Shown: positions 1-12,065 of the stretch, piece after piece
Layout: each line of letters begins with the position of its first letter
Position numbering within the stretch: the first letter of the stretch is position 1
Source: Ambrosia x helenae
Taxonomy: Eukaryota; Streptophyta; Magnoliopsida; Asterales; Asteraceae
Assembly: GCA_030844895.1 (NCBI GenBank)
Contig: JAUTDX010001417.1
Location: 1 to 64,000 of the forward strand
Direction: 5' to 3'
Length of the DNA: 64,000 nucleotides
Made by a program: the position numbers and the translations under genes
Notes under the pieces: model-generated
What the model saw: the letters and a program-made list of their open reading frames with translations, nothing else
Databases searched by the model: none
What the model was told of the DNA's origin: nothing

Positions 1-370
1 AAACGCGGCAAGCTAAATCCAAGATATATCGGCCCATTCGAAATCTTGGCAACAGTTGGCCCAGTTCGTGTATAAGCTTAATTTGCCTGACGAGCTAAGT
101 GGAGTTCATGACACATTTCATGTGTTGAACCTCAAAAAGTTCTTATCGGATGAATCGTTGATCATTCCGCCCGAGGAAATCTAGATCGACGATCAACTTC
201 ATTTTATTGAAGAACCCGTCGAGATCATGGACTGGAAAGTCCAGAAACTGCGACGTTAGCCGAGTTAAGCTCGTTAAAGTTCGGTGGAATTCCTAACGTG
301 GACCCGACTTCACTTGGGAACGCGAGGACCAAATGAAGCGAAAGTACCCCTCTCTTTTCAAGGATTCCCC
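1..370 (+). pseudogene. Ty3/gypsy polyprotein, C-terminal end (decayed)
   Basis: Reading from base 1 gives KRGKLNPRYIGPFEILATVG, then after a one-base shift near 96 LPDELSGVHDTFHVLNLKK and later EEPVEIMDWKVQKLRR. This is the typical C-terminal tail of integrase of plant Ty3/gypsy (Tekay/Del-like) elements, where the conserved GPF, FHVSNLKK and EEPVEIMD blocks precede a chromodomain-like end; traces of the final WERE block remain near 316-330. Stops at about 183, 256 and 265 and at least one frameshift show it is dead. The rest of the element lies outside the window to the left. Confidence 0.85.
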
Positions 371-716
371 GGTATCAGATAGGTCACATGGAATTTCATG
401 GACGAAATTTCCTCACAGGGCGAGAATGTGACACCCGCCACTTAGCCAGGTCAAAATTCGTACACTTTCTAGTCAACGTTTAGTTTTACATGCTTTATTC
501 ATGACTTTTTATATGCATATGTCTCCCGAGATAGTCTAGCAATGTCCCGAACGAGTATAATTTCACCCATATCAACGAATCTTGGTGACACAAATTTATA
601 TGATTACAAGTGATTTTCCAAAATCATGTATAGATGCCCATTTATTTTATAATACAATGGGAAGCATCATGGATTTTTATGTATAAAGCCTAGTATTTAT
701 TCAACTAGCATACTCG

Positions 717-800
717 CACATATGTGTATATGTGTACACACACACACACATATATGTGTGTATATATATATATATTCGGCCTATATATATATGTACAAGA
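717..800. repeat. TG/CA/TA microsatellite
   Basis: Alternating purine-pyrimidine run (gtgtatatgtgtacacacac and tatatatata stretches) inside the LTR. Such DNA can adopt Z-form or cruciform structure and is length-variable. Confidence 0.9.
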
Positions 801-1752
801 ATACAAGAAACTAGTTAACATATTCTTAATTAGCACTACATATTCTTTTTGTTCCATCTTAAATGAACTAAACTAGTTCTTTTATAAACTTAACCATTTT
901 TGGTGAAACAAGTGATCAACACTAGGATTCATGAAAACTACTAGCAAAAAATGATCACCACCATCTTGTTTAATGTTTTGTTTCTACTAGACATTTGGAA
1001 CATTATCAATGTAGTGTCATGTCCCATTATTCCTTCTAAGACAATCAAATACAAGATTTGGTGGCTTAAACCATATAAGGTAATATTCCTTAAACACCTA
1101 GGATCAAGGATGTTGGTTTTACCACATTTGTTAATTGTCCAATCTTCTTTTCTTTTCTTTTTCGGCCGAAGGTACCCCCTATCATATTATTCTTTTTTTT
1201 CTAATCCATCACATGTTTGTTTAAGTCTTTAGAGAAATCCCAATGTGTTGTCACATTAGCTCAAGTCTTGTTAAGCATCATCATGGTGATTAGTCAACTT
1301 TGAGATATGATGTAAGACTCTTATTTTGCTTGCAAGATGGAGACAAAGTAAGATCATTTACCAAACCTAGTAATATTCCTTAATTCACTTAGAATTAGGA
1401 AAGATCATTACCACATTTAGGAAGCACCTCTCCTTCTTGTTTCCTTCCCCAAGCTGTCGCCTCCTAGTGTCCCTCTAATCTTTTTTTAAATCTTAGTCAA
1501 ACTCTATATTAACATGTTTGATTAGTTCCGTAAGTTGACTTCATGTGTTGTCAATCATGCTTAGAATCCATCCAACACCAACACAAGATTAGTCACCATC
1601 CATGACATGATTTAGACTTAGATTTGTCATTAAGGTATGAGACAAGGTAGATTACTAGCCAAATAAGGAAGGATTCTCTTGATCACCATAATCCATAGAA
1701 GTTGGCTTACGCAAAGTATTCAACACCTTCCTAACACCTTCTCATCTCCACC

Positions 1753-1762
1753 TCTATATAAA
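1753..1762 (+). promoter_or_regulatory. TATA box of the LTR promoter
   Basis: CTATATAAAG sits in the middle of the LTR, followed about 30 bases later by a pyrimidine-rich stretch with CTCTCTCACTC. This is the expected U3/R organisation of a retrotransposon promoter. Transcription would start near 1785-1800. Confidence 0.55.
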
Positions 1763-3388
1763 GAGGCCTTGGGTGAGCATTTCACCACACCAGAAAACAT
1801 TCCTTTCTCTCTCACTCTACTCGACACACACACACACACCCCCACAAGTTCTAGGAGCAACCAAGGAGTTCTAGCATCTTGCCTTCTATCTTGGATCCAC
1901 TATGAGGTATAAACCTTAACATAGTTACTTCTTTACTTTGTTTAATTATCACATGGTTCACCTTATCTCATAGTTTATCATTTATAATAAAACATCACCA
2001 TGGATAATTACAAATGTATATATGTATGCGTGAACATACATACACATGTATGTGTATACGTGGCATGTATATGCATGTACAAGTGTGTATGTATATGTTA
2101 TGTAAGAACCTAAAGTTGTCATGTTATTTTACATTTATAATAAAAGCAAAGCCCATGTGTGTACATATATACATACGCGTGTGTATATACATAATGTATA
2201 TGTATGGGTAAAATAAACTCATAAGTATAGATAGTAATGTGTATGGACTACCAAGATACATATGTATATGGGTATGTATGTACAAGTGTAGGTCCCATAG
2301 ACATCCCTGCCTATGGTTATGTGTGGAAATACACATATAGGTATGAGTATAGATGCACGCATATGTGGGTGTGAACACATGTGTATATGATGCTTGTGTA
2401 CGGTATAAACTAAGAGTATTTGAACATAATAACACATGTTTTAATATGGGAAACATATGTTAGAAACTAGAACCTATTTTCATATAAAGATTACTATTTT
2501 CGAGCAACTAAAATGTCACAAGAAAGTCTAAACGATTATACCGCTAGAGGTTGGGTGAACCACGATTACCATGGATTATTTTTATATGAATCTATGGTAC
2601 CATGTATGTATATGGGACATATAGGTCGAGATATCTAGTTTCGGACATACACTTTTGCTAGACTACACGCGGACTTGAGGTGAGTTTCACGGCCCCTTTT
2701 TATTGTTTTATGTTTTGGGGAAAAGCATGCATCATTTACTCGTTTTTAGAAGGAATTCCTAGCCGACCGGTGTACATGAGACGATGTGTATAAGAGTACT
2801 CGCTAAAGCCCTCGTATATTAGTTTATCTTAACCATTAACTATGGATTTAGCCTAGAAACGCATAAATAGATCTATTGGGTTGACACCCCCACTCTCGGT
2901 TAGTCGCTCTAACCGGTTTATGATATATGAGAGTGCTTGCATTTCTTATATGACTATTCATTGCATTGCTGTGCAATGTGCGATGCACCACTCGTCGAGG
3001 TTTGGTTATGAACTCATGATGGTTTATCATCATTGCTCCTAGCTAGGTAATGATGGGTCATTCAAGAAATTCATTAAACTTTACATTTTACAAAAACCCG
3101 TGAACTCACCAACATTTCGTTGACAAAGTTTTTATGCATCTTTTTCAGGTAACTAAAATCATGGATGGAACTTGGGATATGATTGGGCTTACATTCACAA
3201 CCACCACACAACGTGTCATTAAAACGTTTGACCCTGCTAAGGGTTTTAAACTGTATCTTGTGAAACTTGTTGTCATTGAAACACGTTTGGTACTTTTATA
3301 AATAAATAAATAATATGAATGTTTGCTCATATCTTGTGCTTGAAAACCTTTCGTGGTTACACCTCGTGTTTCCGCCTAGGCTTGTACA

Positions 3389-4995
3389 CAGAAGTTTTTT
3401 TTAACCAAAGACAACATTGACCAAAACAACCACGACATTCGTATATTATGAAGGCAAAGCAGCCACAACAACAGCTAAACCAATTGTACCACATCATCCT
3501 CTATTACAATTATCAAACACATTAGTACATAATAGCTTCCAAAACGAATGGGGCACTATTCTAAAACCCATAGAAAAGTCTATATTGATGATATTATACC
3601 ACTAACTAAAACATGCAAAACCTGTTTAACACCTTTAAAGACACGCCATCACACAAAACACGTAGCTAAAACACCTCATTCAGTTAACTGAAATTAATTA
3701 GCATTAAAAACGGAGACTCAACGATTCGAACCTAGGCAACTAATCAGGAAATACATCAGGCAAACACCAGACCAAGACTTTAAACCTGTTCGGAAACAAA
3801 AAAATTGCATAAAAAGAAAACATCTAAAGTGGGTCAGAACTCATTAACGAAGTTACTGTTGAATTAGAACCAAACAGGTTGCCCTGCAAAGATGCGGATA
3901 ACCTTATCTTTGCTCAGATTCACCCAAGCACATATGAGACAGGCAAACATTCAAGCAAACGCTATACAATAAGGCTTATAATAAATATATTAATACCTAT
4001 GGTTATTGAACATTAACCATATTTATGAGGCCTGGACCCCGCCAAGATGCGGATAACCTCAGCTTTGCTTACATTGACTAAGGCATACTGAAAGCCATCA
4101 TCATAGCTGATATCTTAAACAAACAGATGATCATAAAGCAAACACCACACAATAGGCTACACCCTTATCAGTTGTCATATAAGGATTAATCTGCCATGGT
4201 TGCACCCTTACCGGTTGCCATGTGAAAAAGTAGCAAGTCACATGACCATCTCGGTTGCCCCGCCAAGGTGCAGATAACCTTATCTTTACCAGATTCACTT
4301 AGGCGCATAGAAAGCCATCATCAAAGCCTTTTAAAAAATACGAAATCATGGAATCTAATCCATGATGCATAGGTATTAATATATTTATTATAAACAACCA
4401 AACAAACAAGCTTAATCTGCCATGGTTGTACCCTAACCGATTGCCATGTGAAAGGGGAGCGAGTCACATGGATTCACTCAAGTGCATAGAAAGCCACCAT
4501 CATAGCCTCTTTAAAAATACCCAAAAAAGGAACCTAAAATATGATATCACAGACAAAATCTCCTCACATTACCAATGTAACGTTTTCTGACCATGGATAT
4601 GAAAAAGACAATCGAACAATCAGTTCAAATAGACCACACAGTAGACACGACAACACATCAATAACAACCACACACCAACAACGCATAGCACAACCATGCA
4701 GATGTACATAAACAATCCAAAATATGAAAGCAAGAAAGCAAATCGAGACTAACCTCACGTGTTATTAGGCTCAGAAACGAAAATGGGCCAACGCACAATG
4801 GCTTCAACGACTTGCAAGAATCACAGCAAAGCGTACACATAGACGCAGCCAGCAATACAAAGTCCTAATCATTCGAGAGAATACCCAACACAAAACAAAG
4901 AGCATCAATCGATCAAGAAAGTTACGATCCCAAGAAAATACATCGTAACCATGATCGACCAAGCCGGCAAAGAACCAGGGTGTCAAACCCTTATA
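3389..4995. other. Non-coding region with degenerate dispersed repeats
   Basis: No credible gene. From about 3880 to 4510 two sentence-like units recur in diverged form: one around 'gatgcggataacct' (3890, 4047; as 'ggtgcagataacct' at 4267) and one around 'ctgccatggttg' followed by 'accgrttgccatgtgaaa' (4191, 4420). They are interleaved with 'agaaagcca(t/c)catca' copies. This looks like an old, scrambled tandem repeat or a decayed transposon. Weak open frames on the minus strand at 4564-5040 have no recognisable domain. Confidence 0.5.
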
Positions 4996-5485
4996 ATCAA
5001 TACCCAAACAATAATCAAGACACACAAACGATCGAAACATAGAAACTATAAATCAGGGCGGTCGTTCGAACCAGACGGCGGCCGTAGGCGTTGAACCGAC
5101 CCACTACCACCGCCGGTTCAATACCACCGCTATAACCGCCGTTACCAAGCCCACAAAACCACTGGCACCACCGTTGGCAGAATGAGACCAACAAAGACTA
5201 CTCTGCGCCGCCCTGCACAACCATGTAAGACAACATGCAAGGCGGCAGGAACCAGAGTGATCAATACCCAACAATATTCAAGACACACAAACAATCGAAA
5301 CATAGAAAATATAAATCAGGGGGGCCGTCGAACCAGACGGCGGCCGTAGGCGTTGAATCGACCCACTACCATCGCCGGTTCAATACCACCGCTACCAAGG
5401 CCACAAAACCACCGCCGCCACCGTTGCCGGAATCAGACCAACGAAGAACAACCATGTAAAGCAACATGCAAGTCGGGAGAGACAG
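4996..5485. repeat. Two-copy tandem duplication, about 264 / 230 bp
   Basis: Copy 1 starts 'atcaataccc' at 4996 and copy 2 starts with the same word at 5260. Both then share the 'cgaaacatagaaa' block, the 'cagacggcggccgtaggcg' block and the end 'accatgtaa..caacatgcaag' (5220 and 5450). Copy 2 has lost about 30 bases in its second half. The GC-rich part (cggcggccgtagg) reads open on both strands but matches no known protein. Confidence 0.75.
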
Positions 5486-5657
5486 GCAAAAGAGGCGGTG
5501 AATGCAGAAGAGATAGGCAGCTGAAACGGTAATATATTTATAATAAAAAGGTCTATATATATATATATATATATTATCATTTGCCCACTTCATTTTTAAA
5601 CCAAGTCATTCTATATACTTTCATATTATCATTTACCTAAAACCCAATCCCAAATAA

Positions 5658-6026
5658 ACCCCAAATCCAAACCAAATCTCGCCCCCACAAAACCCAATCC
5701 TAGCACGACGTTGGACCGTGGAGGAAGAACTCGCGTTAGTAAAGAATTATACTACCACATTTCAAGAAGGAGTACATGAGCGAACGAAAACTTTTTGGAG
5801 CACGATTGTTACTAGATTCCATCAACAAATGGGTAACAACAATCATTCTAAGGAAGCGATAACGGGAAAATTTATGGCTTTACGGTCAAAGTGCACAGTA
5901 TTTGAGGGGTTATTCGTAAGTGCGTTGCACAACAATGAGGGTTTAAACGAAGACGAGGCGATTGAGGAGGCCCGTAACGAGTACCGTGCCATGCACAACG
6001 ATAACTACCCAAACGTTGCGGTTTGA
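5658..6026 (+). pseudogene. PIF/Harbinger-type Myb/SANT-like (trihelix) domain remnant
   Basis: The open frame runs from 5658 after a stop at 5655 and contains RRWTVEEELALVKNYTTTF at about 5706 onward, then FWSTIVTRFH and AITGKFMALRSKCTVFEGLF. This is the layout of the Myb/SANT-like protein (ORF1) that goes with PIF/Harbinger transposases; host relatives are often misnamed 'glutathione S-transferase T3-like'. There is no ATG in frame upstream, only GTG at 5718. The usual C-terminal part that follows the domain is missing: the frame stops at NVAV. No DDE transposase partner is visible nearby. Most likely a transposon relic, less likely an exon of a host gene. Confidence 0.55.
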
Positions 6027-6344
6027 AGAGCTATTAGACCACACTTTCAACAATAGTCGCGTTTCTAACATTTATTTGTGCTTTTTAATATTTATGTGAT
6101 GTTTTTTATGTGATGTTATTTTATTTTTAATTATGATTTGAGTGTTAATTATTTAATTTGTCTTCTAAACAAAAAATATATATATATACAAAATAAAAAC
6201 AAAAACTGGATAAAGTATCGCTGAAGGTGAGCCACAACAGGGTCAAGTGAGTGGAGCAGAAGCTTTATCCAGTGCCACGTCAGTGTCCAGTTGACATGAT
6301 ATAATAATTATACTCAAGGTGAGCCACAACACATAGTTTAACAT

Positions 6345-6751
6345 CACTGTGTTCCCGAGTTTAATAACGGAAAGAAAAGAAGAGAAAGGAGATTTAGGAC
6401 AGAAAGAAAGGGAGAGAAAAGAAATATATAATTTCATTTTGTGTTCCGAAGTTGAAAGGAAGAGAAAAGAAAAGTTTAATTTTACAATAATGCCCTTGTT
6501 GGGTGTTATATTAGATTAAATAGAAGGGTAAAATAGTAAATGATAAGACATTTTAATTGATAATTTTCCTTTCCTTCCGGTTCCTTTCATTTTGGAAGGA
6601 AAGTTTTAAGCAATAATTTTCTTTCAACTTCCTCTTATTCTTTTCACTTATTCCTTTAATGAAACTCTGGAACACATTTATTTTTTACTTTCCTTCAAAT
6701 TCCTTCACTTTCTTTTCAGTTCCTTGTTTTAATAAAACTCTAAAACACAAT
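6345..6751. mobile_element. MITE with about 30-bp imperfect terminal inverted repeats
   Basis: Left end CACTGTGTTCCCGAGTTTAA is matched by the reverse complement of the right end (CATTGTGTTTTAGAGTTTTA). The left flank holds TTTAAC and the right flank GTTAAG, so the ends could be read a few bases wider. The interior is rich in 'gaaagaaaagaagagaaagg' on the left and its complement on the right, so the whole unit can fold on itself. No coding capacity. Confidence 0.6.
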
Positions 6752-8642
6752 GTTAAGCCAACATAAACCACACAAGAAACACTTATTAAGTATAAAGTTA
6801 CTCACTAATCACACTATGACAAGTTGGAAGGTACGTTAAATGGATATATAAACCGATCAAAATACAAATCATAATTATATCCCGTGTATCCGTATAATTT
6901 CAACAAAGTTGTAATACATAGTTACAAAATTGCTTCATCATCTTTTATAAAATGTTAATGAAAGTCAATTTTCAAAAAAAAAATCCTTAATAAAATGAAC
7001 TTCATAATTAATCCGAAAAAAGGAAGAAATAAAGAAAATGAAAACAGCCTAAAAATATCTGTGGGCAAACTAGAAGCCATTTAGAATTCCTTTGTGCGCT
7101 GATAATTTGATTTTAATTCAAGCCTGTCAACTGTGAAATATATATATATATATATAAAACAAAGCCCTTTTGCTGACGTGGCGGCCATTGGCTCATTCAA
7201 TCCCCCTTGAAATCGCCACATGGCATCTTAATGTAAAGGTTTTGATGTTTTTAATTTTTTTGTTTTTTTAATTAATTAAATCTAACCCCCAAACCCTAAT
7301 ATTTTTTATTCTCAATCCTCATTACCACCTCTCTCTCAAACCTTACCTCCCGTTCACTGTTCCATCACCCTCTACACCTCCTCCTCTCTCCGTTGTATCC
7401 GCCGCCACTGCCGCTAATGTGTTCGCTAATTTCTATTTCTGTTTGCAGTCATTGAGTTTTTAGGTGACGTGCTTCAACGGCTTCTGACGCCCTTTAGGAA
7501 AATTGCTCAACATGTTATTGTTAAACAATACAGTAATTCGCTCCACTTTTGACTTTTAATTTGTTTATTCGATTTTAGTTTTTTATATAATTATTTAGTG
7601 TGAGTTTTGTAATTTAAGTTCGATTCCGGATTTTTGTGAAAAACTTTCTTCTCCTTCTTTGTCATATATCAATCATACATCTCCTTTTTTTTACTCAAAC
7701 ATCTTCTGTCCTATTCTGTTTTGTGGCTGATATCAATCACCTAGCCCAAATTCCGAATCCCATAAAAGAATAATACTAAAATCTTGATAATAACCTGCAA
7801 AGATAATCAGAATTTGTTTAGTTTTTGAAGTGAGAGGTGTGGACCCCACTTGGGAAAGTGTTCAAAATTCGATTTTGTTAGTGGGTTTGATTTGATTTTG
7901 TTGTATGAGGATTAAAAGGTGGTGACTTGGTGTTAATTTTGATGATTTTTTTTATATAATGTGATTGAATAAAGTGGAATTATTATGATGAGTGATATGG
8001 AAGGGGAGACATGACCTCTTTGGATTTCACAAAAAACCGTCATATGGCTGAATGAAGTTTCTGAGTGCAGGGGAAGTCTTCGAAGAATGGTGATAGATTC
8101 CACCATTGCTAATGTATGCTCCATAGACGGTTAATCCTCGAAGTTCGCTCTTTTTGTGCATATTTCTTTGGTTTTTTTGTTGCTGTTTGTTCTATTTATT
8201 AAATTATAGTCTAGGGTCTTTGTTTATGATGATTGCAAGATGTTAGTAACCTGCTCAACCTGTAGTTGGTTTATTTATTTTTCTGCTACCATTCAAGTAC
8301 ATGAATGGGACTATGGGAGTTATCTAAGGATGTTATTTTCAGGCCTATTGGACGATTATTTTCTAATGGTTATGTTTATTCTTGGATAGGTAACAATTAA
8401 ATACTTTGTTCAACACTTGAAATCTTTGAAACATGAAATTGGTTTTTGGTTTAACGTTATTTCAGCGATTGTTAATTAAAGAGAAGATCAACACTAGCTA
8501 AAGAGATTTTTAAAAAGAAAAAAAGAGTATATTTCAAGTATATGAATAACACCTTATAAAAATATATACTTTACTCATTATATGTATTTTGTTTGTTTTT
8601 AGATGTGTATTTGTTTTATTCTATAATATAGCTTGAGTTTAT

Positions 8643-8728
8643 TTGAGGAGAGACCGCCTCCGCCTACGTTAACTAGAGACTATGCTCTGTAGGATTGAGG
8701 AGAGATCGCCTCCGCCTACGTTAACAGC
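8643..8728. repeat. Short direct repeat inside Helitron D
   Basis: 'gaggagagaccgcctccgcc' at 8645 recurs as 'gaggagagatcgcctccgcc' at 8697, followed both times by 'tacgttaac'. The spacing is about 52 bases. Confidence 0.8.
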
Positions 8729-9194
8729 TTTTTCCCGTTCTGTTGTCGCCTGGCTTGAAGTAAGTAATGCCACAATTTTTCTGCACTTTTTTAACTAATA
8801 TTGTTTTACTTATTATTATTATTATTATTTTGTCAAAGTATAAGCTTCGTGATATTGTTTTGAAACAGGAAGTTAACATGACTGGGACTGCTCCAACTAT
8901 TCTTGGATTGGCAAGTTCTTTAACAAGGTATTACTTACTACCTGTCCATTTTGTTAAACATGTCACCATGACTCCTTCAATAGCGCATAATATAAGTTAC
9001 TTTAAACTTAGGTTTGAAATAAGTCTGGCGTCGTTTTTTATGGCTACTCTGTGTTCCAGAGCAGAATACTTACCCACTAAACTCGCCCTTTACAGACGTG
9101 TTCAACAACATTGATGGTCCGATTTCACATCCAGATAACTATATAAATGCGAATCAAGCTCATCATCCTCAGTACACCCCTCAATATTAGTGAT

Positions 9195-9535
9195 TTTTAA
9201 GGTTGATAGTGATTTTCTGGAACAATGAAGATTGTGTTAATGAGGTGTTTAGGTTTTTGCCTAATGTTAACTAATGTTATAGGGTCGATGGTGATTTGTA
9301 GGAATGATGTGGATTGTGGTGATGAGGTGTTTAGGTTGTGAACTAATGTAGGTGTTGATTGTTGGGTTAATCTGTACACACACATGCTAGGACGACATGT
9401 ACGGTGGTAATATGGTGTGTCCCTAATATTAATTGATGTTATAGGGTTGATGGTGATTTTCGAGAATGATGTAGATTGTGGTCATAAGGTGTTTAGGTTT
9501 TGAACTAATGTTAGTATTGATTGTTGGGTTACAGC
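9195..9535. repeat. Three diverged tandem units in Helitron D
   Basis: A phrase 'gttgatggtgattt...aatgatgt(g)gattgtggt...aggtgtttaggtt...actaatgtta' occurs three times, starting near 9200, 9284 and 9445. The units differ by substitutions and indels. Internal tandem repeats are common in non-autonomous Helitrons. Confidence 0.65.
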
Positions 9536-10106
9536 GTTTGTGTTTACTATTGGAGGCTTTTGTTTTTCCGATTCGGGTTCATGTGTCTTGATTGTTAGGT
9601 TAAGGTATTGTCTCATGGGTGTTTTTGGGTATGTGTTTAGAGCGTAAGTTTTTTTTTTTGAGGTTGACGATGAGGTGTTTTTAGGTGTTGTCTGATGTTA
9701 GTGAATGTTAGATTACTGGTACGGTTTCAAGCTGAGTTACCTGTGGTTGAATGCTGATCAGTATGATTGAGTTTACATTTGGTATGCTTTCTTCTTTTAT
9801 TATTTTTTATTAAGTCATACTATATTTTCAACCCGGGAGCTTCCCGGGTAATCAACTAGAATGGTTTCTCAGCTTGAACCGGGATACAAAACGCTTATTC
9901 CCGAGTAATCTACTTACCTTAGCTTAAGCACATAACCACTTAACATTGAGGCTTGCAAAATGTGGTGCGTTGTGTTTGAACCTGTTTAGATACGTTTTTA
10001 TTCATGTCATTAACGTGTGCTGACCCATTTATGACCCCAACACATTTAACATTGTGTTGAGCCGTGTTGTGTGAGCAGGTCATGTCAAACGTTGCCAACT
10101 TTATTA

Positions 10107-10402
10107 ATCATAAAAGCATCTCCAATGCATACTCTTTAAAATGCGTACAGTTGCGCCACGTTAGTAGAGTTAGTTGCATTGGAGAGAAAATGAGTGTGTT
10201 TGAAGTTTATAGTTTAAACACACTCATCTCTCCAATGCTATGTCCACTTTCAAACACCACCATTCCATCTGGATGCGTTTGGAATTCAGGTGCCAACAAA
10301 CGTACATAAAAAGGATAAGTCCTCCAATGGGGTGTTTGGATTTCCGGACGCGACCTAAGCGTCCGCTACCATCCGAAATTCAGCATTGGATATGCTCCAA
10401 AC
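10107..10402. mobile_element. MITE with 'GAGCATnTCCAATGC' termini
   Basis: Left end 'agcatctccaatgc' at about 10107 is mirrored by 'gcattggatatgctcc' near 10385-10400. The same 'ctccaatgc' word recurs inside (10168 inverted, 10230 direct) so the element can fold. It lies directly upstream of the hydrolase fragment and a target duplication is not obvious. Confidence 0.6.
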
Positions 10403-10438
10403 TTAATTTGTGCTAAATTTGTCCTTTCATGATTTCAG

Positions 10439-11031
10439 TTTGTACCGTGGAAAGGTTCGTCTTGATGTTGCAGAGGCGCAACACTTGATGGATGGTCTTG
10501 ACTGGGCAGGTGCTGTAAAGGATATTCAGGCTTCAGTTAATTCTAATTTTAAGTTGTTCTGTTAACCAATAGCCAAAAGATTTGGAAGAACTTATTGTTG
10601 CTTCTCTTGTCGCCCATTCTTTTGCGACAATGTTGACTTCCTCTTTCAACTGGTTAACTTGAAGTTAATGTGTTGATATAGGTTGGTGTGACTGGATATT
10701 GCATGGATGGTGCTCTTACCATTGCAAGTTCTGTTTTAGTCCCCAGAATTGATGCTGGTATAGCATTTTATGGAGTTCCTCCTCCCGAGCTTGCAAACCC
10801 CGCCAACACTAAAGTACCCATACAAGCTCATTTTCGAGAACTCGACAATTTTGAAGGCTTTTTAGACATTAAGGTATGAACATGCTAACAAAGATGTGAA
10901 ATCAATATGCATCAGGGTAAAGTATAATCTGAGTTAACACGCACATGATTAATTTAAAACCTGATTTAAGTTTTCGTGTTATATTGTTAGGCTGCTAAAG
11001 CTCTGGAGGAAAAACTGAAGGCATCAGGGAT
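10439..11031 (+). pseudogene. Dienelactone hydrolase (carboxymethylenebutenolidase-like) gene fragment
   Basis: Three exon pieces with intact AG/GT borders can be read. Piece 1, 10439 to about 10540, reads YRGKVRLDVAEAQHLMDGLD. Piece 2, 10682-10873, reads VGVTGYCMDGALTIASSVLV and later FYGVPPPELANPAN. Piece 3, from 10991, reads AAKALEEKLKASG. This is the middle of a plant alpha/beta hydrolase of the dienelactone hydrolase family. The nucleophile elbow should read G-x-C-x-G-G; here it is GYCMDG, the second Gly replaced by Asp. HFGELD, which carries the catalytic Asp, is HFRELD. The end of piece 1 is lost (stop soon after ASVN), and the N-terminus and final His-bearing exon are absent. A dead fragment, possibly moved here by a transposon. 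Confidence 0.8.
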
Positions 11032-11268
11032 GGTGAGGAGGATGGTTGTGGTTGGTTGTTTGATTAAAAAAACCCTCCATGCCACTCTCCCACGCCACCA
11101 CCACCCTGTGGTTTTTTGGTCTTGAAGGGGCAATCCAAATGTCGGTCCATGCTCCCCTCATATGTTGTTGAGGTCAGCTGGAAATGTAACTCTTTCAAGA
11201 GAAAATTGCTTTGTAATTAAAGTGTGTCCATGTGCTCTTTTTAATCATACTTATCTTATGTATCACAG

Positions 11269-11955
11269 GTTGCAGTTAAGAAAATGAAGAGGAAGTATTA
11301 TGTTTGGGAAGAATGTATAAATTTGCAGGAAGTTAAGGTATTTTATGTTACTATTCATTAGTCTTTCTTATATGACATCAAATTAAACGATACAAGATTT
11401 ATTAGACCCTTTGTAGTGGAGCGCTAAACTCACAAAGAAGAGGGCTTTAGCGCCCCCAGGGGCGCTAATATTGCAAAATTGGCCTGTAGCGTTAAATTTT
11501 TAACGCCTGAAAAGTTTTTTCTGACCTCCTTTTTGGATGAGCCAATCAAATGAGGGGAGTGGGGCGCTAAGGAGATTGCCACTGCGTATGGCCTATAAAT
11601 TTAACTTTCCCTTTTTTGGCCCTGATGCAGGCCCTCCGGAAATTGGATCATCCTAACATCATAAAGCTGAAGGAGATTGTCAGGGAGAATAATGAATTGT
11701 TCTTCATATTCGAATACATGGTATTTTAGTAATTTATATAGTTGGTAGATATGGATTACTATTTAATAGTTCTGCTGCTAGCTAAAATAATACATTTGAT
11801 TCAATGTTGCACTTAGGAACATAACTTGTATCACATAATAAGAGAGAGGCAAAGACCTTTCACAGAGGAAGAGATTAGGAATCTGATGACTCAGCTTCTT
11901 AAAGGGCTTGCACATACGCATAAAAGTGAATATTTTCATAGGGATCTAAAACCTG
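11269..11955 (+). pseudogene. CDKF/MHK-type cyclin-dependent kinase, N-lobe exons only
   Basis: Three in-frame exons with GT/AG borders: 11269-11337 (VAVKKMKRKYYVWEECINLQ, with the ATP-binding Lys), 11631-11720 (ALRKLDHPNIIKLKEIVREN, ending IFEYM) and 11817-11955 (EHNLYHIIRERQRPFTEEEI to YFHRDLKP). The VKKMKRKxYxWEEC signature is typical of plant CDKF-4/MHK kinases, relatives of animal MAK/ICK. The first exon with the glycine-rich loop and everything after HRDLKP, including DFG and the activation loop, are missing. A copia element was inserted about 105 bases downstream, but the sequence beyond that element does not resume the kinase, so truncation preceded or is independent of that insertion. 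The remaining exons are nearly free of damage, which suggests a recent origin. Confidence 0.82.
11405..11600. mobile_element. Possible small MITE in the kinase fragment intron
   Basis: 'gtagtggagcgctaaa' at the left is loosely mirrored by 'ggcgctaaggagattgccac' at the right, and a perfect palindrome 'ttagcgcccccaggggcgctaa' type core lies at 11441-11462. The insert sits wholly inside an intron of the kinase fragment. Ends are approximate. Confidence 0.4.
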
Positions 11956-12065
11956 GTATAAATTTTACTTTATCAGACTTTGTTTCTTGCTCATCAAACT
12001 TATACGTTTGAACATAATATTAAAGTAATTTGTTGTATATTTTTTATAGTACTCGCACTATTACT

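Larger units (their letters stand above)
427..3388 (+). repeat. Probable 3' LTR of the Ty3/gypsy element
   Basis: Starts with TGTGACACCCGCC about 55 bases after the polyprotein remnant, which is the usual start of Asteraceae gypsy LTRs. A likely end is TGTACA at 3383-3388, after a 'gtttccgcc' block common near such LTR ends. That would be about 2.96 kb, reasonable for this lineage. The partner LTR and the left target duplication are outside the window, so the right end is an estimate. A TATA box lies inside at 1753-1762. Short open frames within it look random. Confidence 0.6.
7137..9859 (+). mobile_element. Non-autonomous Helitron (Helitron D)
   Basis: The 3' end is diagnostic: GC-rich hairpin 'cccgggagcttcccggg' at 9832-9848 followed by 'taatcaaCTAG' ending at 9859. 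The 5' end is placed at the 'tatatatataaaacaaagcc' block at 7137-7165, which resembles Helitron 5' ends, although the leading TC is not clear. The base after CTAG is A, not the expected T, so the insertion site may have mutated. No Rep/helicase coding sequence is present. An exon-like segment at about 9053-9190 begins after a 'tgttccag' acceptor and reads open to a TAG, ending HHPQYTPQY; I do not recognise it. Confidence 0.6.

Noticed and set aside
3709..3740. tRNA-like B box (GGTTCGAATC on the minus strand) followed by a T run
   Set aside because: No matching acceptor or anticodon stems upstream, so not a tRNA gene. At most a SINE-type trace.
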